Positions 16,852 through 25,479 of a DNA stretch of 64,000 nt are shown here, in pieces. The stretch spans positions 109,777 to 173,776 of the forward strand of contig NZ_KK211059.1 of the NCBI RefSeq assembly GCF_000620045.1, written 5' to 3'. The translations under genes and the position numbers were made by a program. How positions within the stretch are numbered: the stretch's first letter is position 1; each line of letters opens with the position of its first letter. The notes beneath the pieces are model-generated. The model had not been told where the DNA came from, did not search any database, and saw only the letters and a list, made by a program, of their open reading frames with translations. Origin of the DNA: Halomonas halodenitrificans DSM 735 (GTDB lineage: Bacteria > Pseudomonadota > Gammaproteobacteria > Pseudomonadales > Halomonadaceae).

Positions 16852-18663
16852 ATGCCCGATTATCAGGCCCCCCTGCGTGACCTTCGCTTCGTGATGGATG
16901 AAATGCTGGACTTCCCGGCCCACTACGCCAGCCTGCCCGGCGGTGAAGAGGCGAGCCCGGATGTCGTCGCCGCCATTCTGGAGGAGGGCGCCCGCTTCTC
17001 CCGCGAGGTGCTGCTGCCGCTGAACCAGAGCGGTGACCGTGAGGGCTGCCTGCTGGAGGGCGGCGAGGTAAAGGCACCCAGGGGCTTCAAGGAGGCCTAC
17101 GCCCAGTACGTGGCGGGTGGCTGGCCGAGCCTGGCCGCCGATCCCGCGCATGGCGGCCAGGGTCTTCCCCACTCGTTGGCCATGGTACTCAACGAGATGA
17201 TCTGCTCTACCAACCTGGCCTGGGGCATGTATCCGGGGCTCTCTCACGGCGCCGCCGATGCGCTGCGCCATCACGGCACCGAGGCTCAGCAGGCCACCTA
17301 TCTGACCAAGCTGGTGGAGGGCACCTGGACCGGCACCATGTGCCTGACCGAACCCCACTGTGGCACCGACCTGGGCCTGATCAAGACGCGTGCGGTGCCG
17401 AGTGCCGACGATGCCTATGAGATCACCGGCACCAAGATCTTTATCTCCGCCGGCGAGCATGACCTGGCCGAGAACATCGTCCACCTGGTGCTGGCCAAGC
17501 TTCCGGATGCCCCGGAAGGCTCCAAGGGTATCTCGCTGTTTGTGGTGCCTAAGTACTTGCCCACCGAGACGGGCGAGCCGGGTGAGCGTAACGGCGTGGT
17601 ATGCGGTTCCCTGGAGCACAAGATGGGCATCCACGGCAACGCGACCTGCGTGATGAACTTCGACGCCGCCAAGGGCTTCCTGGTGGGGGCGCCCAACAAG
17701 GGCCTGGCCTGCATGTTCACCATGATGAACGCCGCCCGCATCGGGGTGGGCATTCAGGGGCTGGGCCTGACCGAGGCGAGCTTCCAGAATGCGCTGGCCT
17801 ATGCCCGCGATCGCCTCCAGATGCGCGGGCTTTCCGGTACCCAGGCCCCCGACAAGGCGGCCGATCCCATCATCGTTCATCCCGATGTCCGCCGCATGCT
17901 GCTGACCCAGAAGGCCTTCGCCGAGGGTGGGCGGATGCTGACGCTCTATACCGCGCAGATGATCGATGTCGTCGAGCACGGCACCGATGCCGGCGAGAAG
18001 GAGCGTGCCGAGACCCTGCTGGGCCTGCTGACGCCCATCGTCAAGGCCTTCCTTACCGAGACGGGCTTCGAGGCGGTCAACGAGGGTGTGCAGGTATTCG
18101 GCGGGCATGGCTTCATCCAGGAATGGGGCATGGAGCAGCTGGTGCGCGATGCGCGCATCACTCGCCTCTACGAGGGCACGACCGGCATCCAGGCCCTCGA
18201 CCTGTTGGGCCGCAAGGTGCTGATGAGTCAGGGCGAGAGCCTCAAGGCCTTCACCCGGGAGATCCACAAGTTCTGCCAGGCCGAGGAGGGCAATGCCGAG
18301 CTCGCCGAGTTCGTTCGCCCGCTGGCCAAGCTCAACCAGGAGTGGGGCGAGATGACCATGGCTATCGGCATGAAGGCCATGACCGACCGTGAAGAGGTCG
18401 GGGCGGCCAGCGTCGACTACCTGATGTATTCGGGCTATGTGACCCTGGCCTACCTGTTCGCCCGTGCCGCCAGGCAGGCCCGCGTCGCACTCGACGAGGG
18501 CACCGACGAGGCGCCCTTCTACCGCGCCAAGCTGGATACCGCGCGTTTCTTCTACCAGCGCCTGCTGCCGCGCACCCAGGCCCACAAGGGCGCCCTCGAG
18601 GCGGGTGCCGAATCGCTGATGGCGACCAGCCCCGAAGACTTCGGCCTGGGCTTCGAAATCTGA
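16852..18663 (+). CDS. Acyl-CoA dehydrogenase, long (about 600-residue) FadE type
   Basis: This 603-residue flavoprotein catalyses the first step of beta-oxidation, acyl-CoA to trans-2-enoyl-CoA. It belongs to the long acyl-CoA dehydrogenase group with an extra C-terminal domain. The FAD/substrate motif is MCLTEPHCGTDLG, and the late motif QVFGGHGFIQEWGMEQLVRD is characteristic. The ATG is preceded by AGGAGA. It is a separate transcription unit from the synthetase/SDR pair, with its own promoter and PsrA-like box, so fatty-acid induction is likely. Chain-length preference cannot be read. Confidence 0.93.
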   Translation: MPDYQAPLRDLRFVMDEMLDFPAHYASLPGGEEASPDVVAAILEEGARFSREVLLPLNQSGDREGCLLEGGEVKAPRGFKEAYAQYVAGGWPSLAADPAHGGQGLPHSLAMVLNEMICSTNLAWGMYPGLSHGAADALRHHGTEAQQATYLTKLVEGTWTGTMCLTEPHCGTDLGLIKTRAVPSADDAYEITGTKIFISAGEHDLAENIVHLVLAKLPDAPEGSKGISLFVVPKYLPTETGEPGERNGVVCGSLEHKMGIHGNATCVMNFDAAKGFLVGAPNKGLACMFTMMNAARIGVGIQGLGLTEASFQNALAYARDRLQMRGLSGTQAPDKAADPIIVHPDVRRMLLTQKAFAEGGRMLTLYTAQMIDVVEHGTDAGEKERAETLLGLLTPIVKAFLTETGFEAVNEGVQVFGGHGFIQEWGMEQLVRDARITRLYEGTTGIQALDLLGRKVLMSQGESLKAFTREIHKFCQAEEGNAELAEFVRPLAKLNQEWGEMTMAIGMKAMTDREEVGAASVDYLMYSGYVTLAYLFARAARQARVALDEGTDEAPFYRAKLDTARFFYQRLLPRTQAHKGALEAGAESLMATSPEDFGLGFEI

Positions 18664-18783
18664 TCCAACGCTTGTCGAGCACAAACGATCGCCGGGCGGC
18701 GGGGGCAACCTCGCCGCCTTTCCTTTCGCGCCTGTGGTAACGTAAGGCCTTGAGTTGTCTTTCCTTTAGCAACGGAGGCCAAT

Positions 18784-20403
18784 GTGCTGGATCGGCTGCA
18801 ACGCTGGTTGGGACTGCAGACCATACCGGGGGTGTTTTTTACCTCGGCCGGGATTGCGGCACTCTTTGTGGCCCTGGCCATTCCGTTTGACGAGGCGGTT
18901 GCCGACAGTTTCGGGCAGCTCACCGGCTGGGTCGCACGTAACCTGGGCTGGTTCTACATTCTCTCCGTCAGCGCCTTGCTGATCTTCCTGCTGGCCATCG
19001 CGGTCAGCCGCTATGGCAATATTCGCCTGGGTGCCGATGATAGTCGTCCCGACTACTCCAACCTGACCTGGTTCACCATGCTGTTCGCCGCCGGCATCGG
19101 CACCATCCTGATGTTCTGGGGCGTGGCGGAACCCGTTTCCCACTTTGCCAATCCGCCGTTTGATGGCGTGGAACCGGGCTCGGAGCGCGCCGCTGGCGAC
19201 GCCATGATGATCGCGCTCTACCATTTCGGCCTGCATACCTGGACCATCTTTGCCTTGCCGGGCCTGGCGATCGGCTACTTTGCCTATCGCCACAATCTGC
19301 CCATGCGTATCAGCAGCCTGTTCTATCCACTGCTCGGTGATCGTGCTTTCGGACCCCTGGGCTGGGCGGTAGACGTGATTGCCGTACTCGGTACCCTGTT
19401 CGGCGTGGCAACCTCCCTGGGCCTGGGGACACTGCAGCTGAACAGCGGGCTGACCTACCTGTTGGGTATACCTTCAACCGGCCTGGTCCAGGTCATCTTG
19501 ATTGCCGTCATCACCAGCATCGCCGCCACCTCGGTGGCGTTGGGCCTGGACAAGGGCGTGCGCCGGCTGTCCCAGCTCAATATCGTGCTGGCCATGGCAT
19601 TGCTTGCCTTCGTGCTGATTGCCGGCCCCACGGTGTTCATCGCCGAGGGCATGGTCCAGGGCCTGGGGGATTATTTCGACGCCTTGCCGTGGCTCGCCTT
19701 CTGGACCGAGACCTTCAAGGACAGCGACTGGCAGCGACAGTGGACCCTGTTCTACTGGGCCTGGACCATATCCTGGGCACCGTATGTCGGTATCTTCATC
19801 GCCCGGATATCTCGCGGACGGACCATTCGCGAATTTGTCGGGGGTGTGCTGTTTGCCCCGACGGCCTTTACGCTGGTGTGGTTCGGTATCTTCGGCCTAT
19901 CGGCCATCCAGGTAGAGATGAACGGCCAGCTGGCCCTGGCCGAGCAGGTTCTGCAGGACCCCTCGGTCGCGATCTTTTCCTTTCTGCAGTCCTTCCCGCT
20001 GGCGGGGGCGGCGTCGACGCTGAGCGTGGTCATTATCGTGATCTTCTTCACCACCTCTTCCGATTCCGCCTCCCTGGTGATCGATATGCTGACGCGCCGG
20101 GATGACCAACCCTCCCTGGTTCGCCAGCGCATCTTCTGGGCGGCGGCCCAGGGGATGATTGCCGCGACACTGCTGCTGGCCGGTGGGCTGGATGCCCTGC
20201 AAAACGTCATCACCTCCCTGGGCCTGCCGTTCTGCATTCTCCTGGTGTTCATGGCGGTAGCGCTCTTCAGATCGCTGCGAGCCGATTACCGGGGCTACAG
20301 TGTGAGTGAACTGGTCAAGGGCAGGGCCTTTCCCGAGGTGGAGGCCAGCACCCAAACCCAACAGGAGGTCGGTCATGTACCAGAAAGTGTTGATCGCCAT
20401 TGA
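18784..20403 (+). CDS. BCCT-family betaine/choline/carnitine-type transporter
   Basis: The 539-residue protein has twelve membrane helices and the BCCT signature WTLFYWAWTISWAPYVG. The glycine-rich helix reads FAAGIGTILMFWGVAEP. BCCT carriers import trimethylammonium compounds or ectoine, often coupled to sodium and activated by osmotic stress. The exact substrate is unknown. The start is GTG, 5 bp after GGAGG; an ATG two bases upstream is in another frame. The last 29 bp overlap the UspA gene, which has its own AGGAGG. Halomonas uses a similar pairing of an osmolyte transporter (TeaABC) with a UspA protein (TeaD). Confidence 0.93.
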   Translation: MLDRLQRWLGLQTIPGVFFTSAGIAALFVALAIPFDEAVADSFGQLTGWVARNLGWFYILSVSALLIFLLAIAVSRYGNIRLGADDSRPDYSNLTWFTMLFAAGIGTILMFWGVAEPVSHFANPPFDGVEPGSERAAGDAMMIALYHFGLHTWTIFALPGLAIGYFAYRHNLPMRISSLFYPLLGDRAFGPLGWAVDVIAVLGTLFGVATSLGLGTLQLNSGLTYLLGIPSTGLVQVILIAVITSIAATSVALGLDKGVRRLSQLNIVLAMALLAFVLIAGPTVFIAEGMVQGLGDYFDALPWLAFWTETFKDSDWQRQWTLFYWAWTISWAPYVGIFIARISRGRTIREFVGGVLFAPTAFTLVWFGIFGLSAIQVEMNGQLALAEQVLQDPSVAIFSFLQSFPLAGAASTLSVVIIVIFFTTSSDSASLVIDMLTRRDDQPSLVRQRIFWAAAQGMIAATLLLAGGLDALQNVITSLGLPFCILLVFMAVALFRSLRADYRGYSVSELVKGRAFPEVEASTQTQQEVGHVPESVDRH

Positions 20404-20875
20404 TCCGAAGGATGACGGCGAAGGCAAATGCGCCCTGGGGGCTGCCATGGATCTGTTGGCCGAGGGGGGTGAGCTTCACCTGGCCAGTGTCTTCAGTCCG
20501 GGAGGCGGGGGATTCTTCCCCCATGTGGCGGGTGATGCGCCGGAGCAGAAGGAGGCCGAGGTCCGGGAGACCCTCGACCTGCTGGTGCGTAAATACCTGC
20601 CCTTGAATCACAACGCGAGGCTGCATGTGGTGGCGGGCAGCGCCGGCGAAAGGCTGGTGGGCCTGGCGGGGCAGCTGGGTGCCGACCTGATAATGCTGGT
20701 GTCACGTGGCGCCAGCTCCTGGCCCCTGCGCCGTGCTACGGTGGAGTATGTGTCGGTCAACGCGCCGTGCCGGGTGCTTGTCCTGCCGGCGTTGGAAAAG
20801 ACCGGCGAGCAGAATCGCCAGGAGCAGGAGCGCCTCGAGCAGGACCCGGCACCCGTTGATGGGCGGGCCGTCTGA
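20375..20875 (+). CDS. UspA-family universal stress protein, coupled to the BCCT gene
   Basis: The 166-residue protein begins MYQKVLIAIDPKDDGEGK, a typical Usp opening with strand 1 and an Asp. It has the DLIMLVSRGASSWPLRRATVEYV and CRVLVLP segments of the C-terminal half. The ATP-binding pattern G-2X-G-9X-G-(S/T) is not intact: the second part lacks the Gly-Ser pair. It may therefore not bind ATP in the usual way. It ends in a charged tail rich in Glu and Gln. Overlap with the BCCT gene suggests that it regulates the carrier. Confidence 0.85.
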   Translation: MYQKVLIAIDPKDDGEGKCALGAAMDLLAEGGELHLASVFSPGGGGFFPHVAGDAPEQKEAEVRETLDLLVRKYLPLNHNARLHVVAGSAGERLVGLAGQLGADLIMLVSRGASSWPLRRATVEYVSVNAPCRVLVLPALEKTGEQNRQEQERLEQDPAPVDGRAV

Positions 20876-20922
20876 TAGAGGTCAGGAGGCCGAGTACCAC
20901 TCGATAAGGGAGGAAAGGACGG

Positions 20923-21399
20923 ATGATCGACGATACCGATATGGCCCATCTGGAGCGCTGTGTGGTGCTGGCGGAGAAGGCGCTGGAGGCGGGGGATGAA
21001 CCCTTCGCCTCGGTGCTGGTGAGTGGGGCCGGCGAGGTGCTGGCGGAGGACCATAACCATGTGGTTGGCGGCGATGCCACCCGCCATCCCGAGTTCTTCC
21101 TGGCACGCTGGGCGGCAGAGCGACTCTCCCCCGAAGAACGAGCGGCCGCCACCGTGTACACCTCAGGTGAGCACTGCCCCATGTGTGCCGCGGCCCATGG
21201 CTGGGCGGGGCTCGGGCGTATCGTCTACGCCAGCTCGTCGGAGCAGCTCGGCAGCTGGCTGAAGGAGATGGCGGTCGCCCCGGCGCCGGTGGCACCGCTG
21301 CCCATCCAGACAGTGGTGCCGGGCGCATGGGTCGAGGGGCCGGTGCCGGCCTTCGCCGAGCGAATTCGCGAGCTGCACCGCCGCCTGCATGGCGCCTGA
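20923..21399 (+). CDS. Nucleoside/guanine deaminase-like zinc enzyme
   Basis: This 158-residue protein belongs to the cytidine deaminase-like fold. The zinc and proton-relay residues are His55-Pro-Glu57 and the pair Cys85/Cys88 in SGEHCPMCAAAH. The usual PCxxC proline is histidine here. It looks nearer to guanine deaminase or generic nucleoside deaminases than to TadA, because the RNA-binding features of TadA are absent. It follows the UspA gene by 47 bp and converges with the BHMT gene. The substrate is unknown. Confidence 0.82.
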   Translation: MIDDTDMAHLERCVVLAEKALEAGDEPFASVLVSGAGEVLAEDHNHVVGGDATRHPEFFLARWAAERLSPEERAAATVYTSGEHCPMCAAAHGWAGLGRIVYASSSEQLGSWLKEMAVAPAPVAPLPIQTVVPGAWVEGPVPAFAERIRELHRRLHGA

Positions 21400-21417
21400 G
21401 AGGCCTGTATCCGTTTG

Positions 21418-22467
21418 TCAGGCTCTTTCGCCAAGAGCGGTGATGTGGCTTGGCAGGCGGTCGTGGGTACCGTACATGAAGTGGTTCTCCATCCGCTCGG
21501 CAAACCGGGCGGCTTCGGGTTCACGGCCAACGGCCATGGCCACTTCACGAATATGCATCGGTGATGCCCCACAGCACACCCCGAGATAATGAACCCCGCC
21601 GTCGTAAACCTCGCGAGCGAAGGCGCCTATTTCATAGCGATTGCAGAACAAGGGGTCCAAGGCGGTCGGGAAGGGGCGTCCGTGGGGAGACGGGCAGCCG
21701 CAACCCTGGTTGTCGGAAAGATTGAAAAAGGTCGATTCCTGCTCGGTGGTACGAAAGGTCACCGGCAGCGCCGCGACATGGCAGGAGACCGCCTCGCGAA
21801 TCTGCTGGATCCAGGGCAGCATGGTATCGGGGCCCCTGAAGCAGTTGAGGCCCACAACGCTAGCGCCGTTCTTCTCGAGTGCGACACAGGTTTCCACGAT
21901 GCCGGGGCCATCGATCATGCGATTCTCGGCCATCGGCGCCAGGGTGATTACGGCAGGCAGTCCCCTGGCCTTGATCGCCTCCAGTGCTGCCTGGGCCTCG
22001 CCAGCATAGTAGAAGGTTTCGCCGATGATGAAGTCGGCGCCTTCCTCGACGGCCCATTGCACCATTTCGTCGAACATGGCCCGTACGCTTCGCTGGGATG
22101 CCGGGTCTTCCGGGTCCCAGACGTTGCTGTTGGAAATATTGCCGGCCATCAGGTTGCCCGCCTGCTCATCGGCCACCTTGCGCGCAATCTTGAGCGCGGC
22201 CCGGTTCAGGGGCTCCAGCAGTTCTTCCTTGCCGATCACCCGCATTTTCTCGCGGTGGCCGTTGTAGGTGAAGGCCTGAACGATATCCGAGCCGGCATGC
22301 TGGAAATCGCGGTGCAGGGCCTCCAGGGCGTCCGGTCGCAATAGTGCCACTTCGGGCACGAACTCGCCGGCGGAGAGATAGCCGCGCCGTTCAAGTTCGA
22401 ACAGAAAGCCTTCGGCACAGATGAGGGGGCCCTGGTCGAGTCGCTGGGTAATCGGGTCTTGTGGCAT
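21418..22467 (-). CDS. Betaine-homocysteine S-methyltransferase-like enzyme
   Basis: The 349-residue protein is a zinc-dependent homocysteine methyltransferase. The three zinc cysteines are Cys209 in GLNCFRG and Cys298/Cys299 in GVCCGASP. The extended sequence near 249-268 (NLSDNQGCGCPSPHGRPFP) resembles the BHMT type rather than MmuM. It would make methionine from homocysteine using a methyl donor such as glycine betaine, without cobalamin. Its closeness to a BCCT betaine-type carrier supports betaine use, as inference. It is divergent from the cobT operon. Confidence 0.85.
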   Translation of the reverse strand: MPQDPITQRLDQGPLICAEGFLFELERRGYLSAGEFVPEVALLRPDALEALHRDFQHAGSDIVQAFTYNGHREKMRVIGKEELLEPLNRAALKIARKVADEQAGNLMAGNISNSNVWDPEDPASQRSVRAMFDEMVQWAVEEGADFIIGETFYYAGEAQAALEAIKARGLPAVITLAPMAENRMIDGPGIVETCVALEKNGASVVGLNCFRGPDTMLPWIQQIREAVSCHVAALPVTFRTTEQESTFFNLSDNQGCGCPSPHGRPFPTALDPLFCNRYEIGAFAREVYDGGVHYLGVCCGASPMHIREVAMAVGREPEAARFAERMENHFMYGTHDRLPSHITALGERA

Positions 22468-22591
22468 GAGTCAGGTTCTCCGAGGTGGGGGTGTCGTCAT
22501 TGAGGAATCGAGAGTCATTCTGGCAGCCCCTTGCCTCCCCAACTAATGAAGTCTTTTCGCCTGGACGTGAGCTGAATTCATTCAAAGTCTT

Positions 22592-22611
22592 TTTAAATTT
22601 AGTTATTTAAA
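22592..22611. promoter_or_regulatory. AT-rich palindrome between the BHMT gene and cobT
   Basis: The inverted repeat TTTAAAT-TTAGTT-ATTTAAA stands out in the 285-bp divergent gap and lies in the only strongly AT-rich stretch there. It may be part of a promoter or an operator for either side. No known regulator is assigned. The rest of the gap shows no riboswitch. Confidence 0.35.
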
Positions 22612-22752
22612 TATAAAGAGCGTGCCTCTTGTGGTGGTTGCCGGATGGCCGCTGGAGGCTGCTCCGACGAGAGGAGCCGTCGCCCCCAACGAGCGTTCTG
22701 GTAAGATGGTCGGCTCAGACCGAATGTCTCTGCCAGGTGAGGCTCATTCAGC

Positions 22753-23805
22753 ATGTTTCCCGTCCGTCTACCCCAGCTCGATAGCATCGCCGCCGAGCGT
22801 GCCGTGCAACGCCTCGACCAGCTCACCAAGCCCCCCGGCAGCCTGGGGCGCCTGGAGCGCCTGGCCGTGGAGTTGGCGGCCATCCAGGGGCAGTCGATAC
22901 CGCGGGTCGCCCCGCCCGCCATGCTGGTGTTTGCCGCCGATCACGGCGTGGCCGCCGAAGGAGTCTCGGCGTTTCCCCAGGCGGTCACCGCCCAGATGGT
23001 GGCCAACTTCACCGCCGGTGGCGCCGCCATCAATGTCTTCGCGCAACAGCACGCGGCGCACCTGGAAGTCATCGACGTGGGGGTCGCGACGCCCTTGCCC
23101 GAGGCGGTGGCCCGTCATCCGCTGCTGGTGAACGAGAAGGTGCGCGCCGGTACCGCCAATATGCTGGAAGACGACGTCATGACGCGAGACGACGCCTTGC
23201 AGGCCATGGCGGCGGGCGAGCGTGCCGCCCAGCGTGCCGCCACCGCCGGTTGTCGCTGCTTGATCATCGGCGAAATGGGGATCGCCAACACCACGGCGAG
23301 CAGTGCCTTGCTGGCCGCGCTGACCGGTAGGCCGGTCGCGAGGCTGGTCGGGGTCGGGACCGGTATCGATAGCGCCGGTGTTGCCCACAAGCAGGCGGTG
23401 ATCGAGCGTGCCCTGGACGCGCGTCAGCCGGATCCGGATGACCCGCTGGGGGCCCTGGCCGCGGTGGGTGGGCTGGAAATCGCCGCCATGGCCGGGGCGT
23501 TTCTGGGGGGAGCGAAACAGCGCCTGCCACTGCTGGTGGATGGCTTTATTGCCACCGTGGCCGCCCTGGTGGCCCGTCGACTGTGCCCCGGCCTGCGTGA
23601 GTATCTGATCTTCGGTCATCGTTCCCGGGAGCCGGGACATGAACTGGCACTGCAGGCCCTCGATGCCCGGCCGCTGCTCGACTTCGAGCTGCGCCTCGGC
23701 GAAGGGACCGGCGCCGCCCTGGCCTTCCCGCTGCTCGACTCGGCCTGCCGCCTGCTGGAAGGGATGGCCACCTTCGGCGATGCCGGGATCGACACGTCCT
23801 CATGA
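22753..23805 (+). CDS. cobT: Nicotinate-nucleotide-dimethylbenzimidazole phosphoribosyltransferase CobT
   Basis: CobT makes alpha-ribazole phosphate from dimethylbenzimidazole and nicotinate mononucleotide, supplying the lower ligand of cobalamin. The 350-residue product has the family motifs LTKPPGSLGRLE, FAADHGVAAEGVS and IIGEMGIANTT, and the C-terminal glutamate in LRLGEGTGAALAFPL that acts as base. It opens the cobalamin salvage operon and overlaps cbiZ by 4 bp (ATGA). A partner making dimethylbenzimidazole, bluB, lies 11 kb downstream in the same island. Confidence 0.96.
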   Translation: MFPVRLPQLDSIAAERAVQRLDQLTKPPGSLGRLERLAVELAAIQGQSIPRVAPPAMLVFAADHGVAAEGVSAFPQAVTAQMVANFTAGGAAINVFAQQHAAHLEVIDVGVATPLPEAVARHPLLVNEKVRAGTANMLEDDVMTRDDALQAMAAGERAAQRAATAGCRCLIIGEMGIANTTASSALLAALTGRPVARLVGVGTGIDSAGVAHKQAVIERALDARQPDPDDPLGALAAVGGLEIAAMAGAFLGGAKQRLPLLVDGFIATVAALVARRLCPGLREYLIFGHRSREPGHELALQALDARPLLDFELRLGEGTGAALAFPLLDSACRLLEGMATFGDAGIDTSS

Positions 23806-24509
23806 TGTCAGGGGGTTCCCGACTCGCCTTTGGGCCCGGGCTGACGCTGGCCGTGGATGAGGGGTGCGTACAGCTGACGACCCCGCGCCCCCTCTGGACA
23901 TTGAGCAGTGCCCTGGTGGGCGGCGGCTTCGGCTGGCGACGCCATTACTGCAACTTTCATGTCGACAAGGACTACGCTGGCCATGCGCCGGCCAGGGATC
24001 TGGCGACCTGGCTCGAGGCTCGTCGCATCCCCTCGGGGGAGGCCATGGCCATGATGACCGCGGTGCGTCTCGAACACCTGGCGGTGGTGGAAGGCGATGG
24101 CATTCTGGCGGCGGTAACGGCGGGAGCGGGCAACGCCGTGGACATCACCGCCCCCCTGGAAGGTGATCCACGGCCGGTAGGCACCATCAATACCCTGGTG
24201 TTTCTCGATGGCTGCCTTACCGACGGCGCCATGGTCAACGCCTGTCTGTCCGCCAGCGAAGCCAAGGTACGCGCCCTCCAGTCGTTGGAGGTGCATGACC
24301 CCCACAGCGGCACCCCGGCCAGTGGTACTTCCACCGACTGCCTGGCCATTGCCGCGACCCAGACTGGGGCGCAGACGCCCTACGCGGGTTCCGGCACGCG
24401 CCTGGGGCGCGAACTGGGTCTGGTGGTATATCGCGCCACACGAGAGGCCCTGCTGGCGTCCCGGGAATGGCGCCGAGACGCCGAGCAGCGGGCGGTGCCC
24501 CATGGCTGA
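23802..24509 (+). CDS. cbiZ: Adenosylcobinamide amidohydrolase CbiZ
   Basis: CbiZ cleaves the aminopropanol side chain of cobinamides and of pseudocobalamin-type corrinoids to give cobyric acid, which can then be rebuilt with the preferred base. The 235-residue protein shows the characteristic late block TDCLAIAATQTG then YAGSGTRLG, and the earlier TAGAGNAVDITAP. It sits between cobT and cbiB with 4- and 8-bp overlaps. Its presence marks a salvage and remodelling pathway rather than only completion of de novo synthesis. CbiZ is common in archaea and scattered in bacteria, so lateral acquisition is possible; base composition here is like its neighbours. Confidence 0.93.
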   Translation: MMSGGSRLAFGPGLTLAVDEGCVQLTTPRPLWTLSSALVGGGFGWRRHYCNFHVDKDYAGHAPARDLATWLEARRIPSGEAMAMMTAVRLEHLAVVEGDGILAAVTAGAGNAVDITAPLEGDPRPVGTINTLVFLDGCLTDGAMVNACLSASEAKVRALQSLEVHDPHSGTPASGTSTDCLAIAATQTGAQTPYAGSGTRLGRELGLVVYRATREALLASREWRRDAEQRAVPHG

Positions 24510-25479
24510 GCCGTTCTCCCTTGCCATGCTGGGTCTGGTGCTCGCCGCCGTGGGCCTCGACCTGCTGGTCGGTGATCCGCGTCGCCTGCCGCATCCGGTG
24601 GTGGGCATGGGGGCGGTGATCGCTCGCCTGGAAGGCGCCTGGAACCAGGGCAGCCCGCTGAGCCGCCGGCGCAAGGGGGCCTTGATGACGGCACTGGTGG
24701 TGTTGGGCACCGGGGGCCTGGCCTGGCTGACCATCGCTGCGCTGGCGCGACTCCACCCCTGGCTGGGATGGCTGGCCGAGGGGTGGCTATTGGCCTGCTG
24801 CCTGGCGATTCGAGGCCTTCGCGATGCCGCCCTGGCAGTGGCCGTGCCGCTGGCGGATGGCGACCTGGCCAGTGCCCGCCGGGCGCTTTCCATGATCGTC
24901 GGGCGCGATACCGCCGAACTGGACGCCGCCGAGATCGCTCGTGGCACGGTGGAAACCGTGGCCGAGAACACCGTGGATGGCATCACCGCGCCGCTGCTCT
25001 TCGCCCTGCTCGGCGGTGCGCCCCTGGCGCTGGCCTACAAGGCCATCAATACCCTCGACTCCATGGTGGGTTATCGCAGCGAGCGCTATATCGACTTTGG
25101 CCGGGCCTCGGCCCGGCTCGATGACATGGCCAACTGGCTGCCGGCGCGCCTGACCGCCCTGACACTATGGCTCGGCGCCCGGCTGAGGAGCGCTCAGCGC
25201 ACGCCGGGGGCACTGGTTGCGACCCGTCGAGAAGCGCCACGCCATCCCAGTCCCAACAGTGGCTGGCCCGAGGCCATGGTGGCGCACCTGCTGGGCGTCC
25301 AGCTGGGCGGCAACAACCACTACCGCGGGAAGCGCTCCGAGCGGGCTCGACTCGGCTCGCCACATGAATCCCTCGGTGCCCGACATATCCCGGCAGCGCT
25401 TCGCTTGATGCATGGTGGTTGGCTCGTCTTCCTGGCGCTTCCGGCCGTGGTCATCCTGTTGAAGGAGGTCCTGACATGA
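24502..25479 (+). CDS. cbiB: Adenosylcobinamide-phosphate synthase CbiB
   Basis: CbiB joins adenosylcobyric acid to aminopropanol phosphate, the step that undoes CbiZ. The 325-residue membrane protein has several hydrophobic segments and the conserved blocks DLLVGDPRRLPHPVVGMG, ETVAENTVDGITAPL and LDSMVGYRSERYIDFG. The ATG at 24502 overlaps the cbiZ stop (ATGGCTGA), and the end overlaps cobD by 4 bp. It is called CobD in Pseudomonas nomenclature. Confidence 0.95.
   Translation: MAEPFSLAMLGLVLAAVGLDLLVGDPRRLPHPVVGMGAVIARLEGAWNQGSPLSRRRKGALMTALVVLGTGGLAWLTIAALARLHPWLGWLAEGWLLACCLAIRGLRDAALAVAVPLADGDLASARRALSMIVGRDTAELDAAEIARGTVETVAENTVDGITAPLLFALLGGAPLALAYKAINTLDSMVGYRSERYIDFGRASARLDDMANWLPARLTALTLWLGARLRSAQRTPGALVATRREAPRHPSPNSGWPEAMVAHLLGVQLGGNNHYRGKRSERARLGSPHESLGARHIPAALRLMHGGWLVFLALPAVVILLKEVLT

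Noticed and set aside
16555..18708. 717-residue open frame on the minus strand
   Set aside because: It lies wholly antisense to the acyl-CoA dehydrogenase and SDR end, has low-complexity Gly/Leu/His-rich composition, and matches no family. It is a by-product of high-GC codon bias.
22573..22584. MetR-like site before the BHMT gene
   Set aside because: TGAA and TTCA are 4 bases apart, not 5 as in the MetR pattern, so I did not call it.
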